This document shows positions 54,001 to 54,816 of a DNA stretch of 54,816 nucleotides, piece after piece. The stretch comes from Acidobacteriota bacterium (GTDB lineage Bacteria; Acidobacteriota; Terriglobia; Acidiferrales; UBA7541): positions 1-54,816 of the forward strand of contig JAJYLB010000026.1 of NCBI GenBank assembly GCA_021788095.1, in the 5' to 3' direction. A program made the position numbers and the translations under genes. The number at the start of each line of letters is the position of its first letter. The first letter of the stretch is position 1. The notes under the pieces were generated by a model. It ran no database searches, was not told where the DNA came from, and was given only the letters and a program-made list of their open reading frames with translations.

Positions 54001-54789
54001 ATGGACATCACTCCGGCACCATACGCTCATTGGAGAGAGTCCGAACTGGGATCCGTCACTGACCGTTTGGAGCAGGAAGCGGTGTTTTCACAAGTCCCCG
54101 ATCTCAAGGGCTTGCAAGTTCTCGATGCGGGGTGCGGGGACGGAACGTACGTGATCGAGGCTTCCCGGCGGGGAGCCATCGTCACTGGGCTGGATTCGTC
54201 CTTCCCCATGCTGGTTGCAGCTCGGCAGCGAGAGCACAGTAGCCTGGGAAAGGCGGAAGTCCTCTGGTGTCACGGTCGAGCCGAAGCCCCTCCCTTTCAG
54301 GAGGCCTCCTTCGATCTCGTCATCGCTATTACGCTGCTCTGTCTGGTCCAGTCGCCGCGCCAAGTCGTTGGGGAACTGGCGCGCGTGTTGCGGCCCGGTG
54401 GGACACTACTTTTGGGGGAACTGGGCCGCTTCAGCGCCTGGGCGGTTGTCCGGCGAACGCGCGCGTGGCTAGGCTCCGGATCTTGGAAACAAGCCCACTT
54501 CTGGACAACCCGAGAATTGCAGGCGCTTCTTGATGATGCGCAGCTGGATGTGAAAAGCATTCGCGGCGCAGTTTATTACCCGCCTTTGGCCCTCTGTGCT
54601 AGGCTGGCACTCCGCTACGACCGATTGCTATCCGTCCTGGGCGGGTATGGAGCTGCTTTCCTTGCGATGAAAGCCGTCAAGCGACAACCGGTGCCGCTGG
54701 AGTTTTGCATACGGAAGGGGACATGGGTTCGAAGGATAGGCCACAGGGGCGAGCAGCACGACAGGGGCGACGTACCCTCGAGCGCTTGA
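54001..54789 (+). CDS. class I SAM-dependent methyltransferase
   Basis: 262 aa, Methyltransf_11-like. Motif I is LQVLDAGCGDGTYVIEA (about 39-55), with D in TGLDSSFPML, DLVIAITLLCLV for post-motif I/IV, and ARVLRPGGTLLLGELG for the motif after it. The C-terminal half has few hallmarks: LQALLDDAQLDVKSIRGAVYYPP. Substrate unknown; next to sulfur or metalloid genes, S- or Se-methylation is conceivable. It begins 18 bp after the DsrE gene and belongs to the same cluster. The gene is complete, stop at 54787-54789. Confidence 0.85.
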   Translation: MDITPAPYAHWRESELGSVTDRLEQEAVFSQVPDLKGLQVLDAGCGDGTYVIEASRRGAIVTGLDSSFPMLVAARQREHSSLGKAEVLWCHGRAEAPPFQEASFDLVIAITLLCLVQSPRQVVGELARVLRPGGTLLLGELGRFSAWAVVRRTRAWLGSGSWKQAHFWTTRELQALLDDAQLDVKSIRGAVYYPPLALCARLALRYDRLLSVLGGYGAAFLAMKAVKRQPVPLEFCIRKGTWVRRIGHRGEQHDRGDVPSSA

Positions 54790-54816
54790 AGCCGGTTGAA
54801 AGCGCTGCTGTCTTGC

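Overview
The window (54.8 kb, GC-rich) looks like an Acidobacteriota chromosome segment, probably from an uncultured or metagenomic lineage. Reasons: a VWFA-related protein of the acidobacterial type, TPR-CHAT and choice-of-anchor secreted proteins, the pairing accD-folC, and intergenic spaces full of short palindromic repeat families of a kind I associate with this phylum. The phylum call is inference from gene content; I could not run a phylogeny.

Layout. 0.6-3.7 kb: lgt, an RluD-type pseudouridine synthase and a VWA secreted protein, tightly packed. 3.8-10.7 kb: carbohydrate-active genes (GH106-like rhamnosidase, CE15-like glucuronoyl esterase, DUF4015-type putative glycosidase). 10.8-14.2 kb: a MEMO1/AmrB protein, two small conserved-looking proteins and the large subunit of a methylmalonyl-CoA-type mutase. 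14.3-21.5 kb: an accessory stretch with a HicB antitoxin beside a broken hicA, an unrecognised ORF, three large secreted beta-rich proteins, and a 405-bp duplication that copied a promoter-signal peptide segment. 21.6-26.4 kb: a compact minus-strand operon TPR-CHAT protease / ECF sigma factor / single-pass anti-sigma factor. 26.9-28.0 kb: radical SAM protein. 28.6-32.3 kb: housekeeping cluster rplU-rpmA-obgE-nadD-rsfS-rlmH. 32.9-35.7 kb: cobO-type gene, accD, folC. 35.8-38.2 kb: C26 peptidase, SDR, LolA-like periplasmic protein. 38.6-41.9 kb: hslVU and an FN3 lipoprotein. 41.9-48.4 kb: FAH-family protein, a membrane protein, and a three-piece acyl-CoA carboxylase (carboxyltransferase, biotin carboxylase, BCCP) interrupted by a DUF1259 gene. 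Together with the mutase at 12.6 kb this suggests propionyl-CoA to succinyl-CoA metabolism. 49.0-51.1 kb: a ParD/ParE-like pair, a DUF2283 protein and a decayed helicase.

The most striking region is 51.1-54.8 kb: an ArsR-rhodanese regulator with a perfect 9-bp inverted-repeat operator, a small MerT-like membrane protein, a sulfide:quinone-oxidoreductase-like flavoprotein, a DsrE-family protein and a methyltransferase. The MerT-like gene has two consecutive in-frame TGA codons exactly where MerT has its Cys-Cys pair. They are followed at the right distance by a 12-bp hairpin whose apical loop starts with GG, so it reads as a di-selenocysteine (UU) MerT-like transporter with a bacterial SECIS element.

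Repeat families are a second theme: a paired hairpin (four copies), a GTGGCGCGGGC palindrome (including an in-frame copy inside the pseudouridine synthase), a CTCTGAAATTTCC element and several tandem duplications. Some of them supply stop codons, leader DNA or even signal-peptide codons to neighbouring genes.
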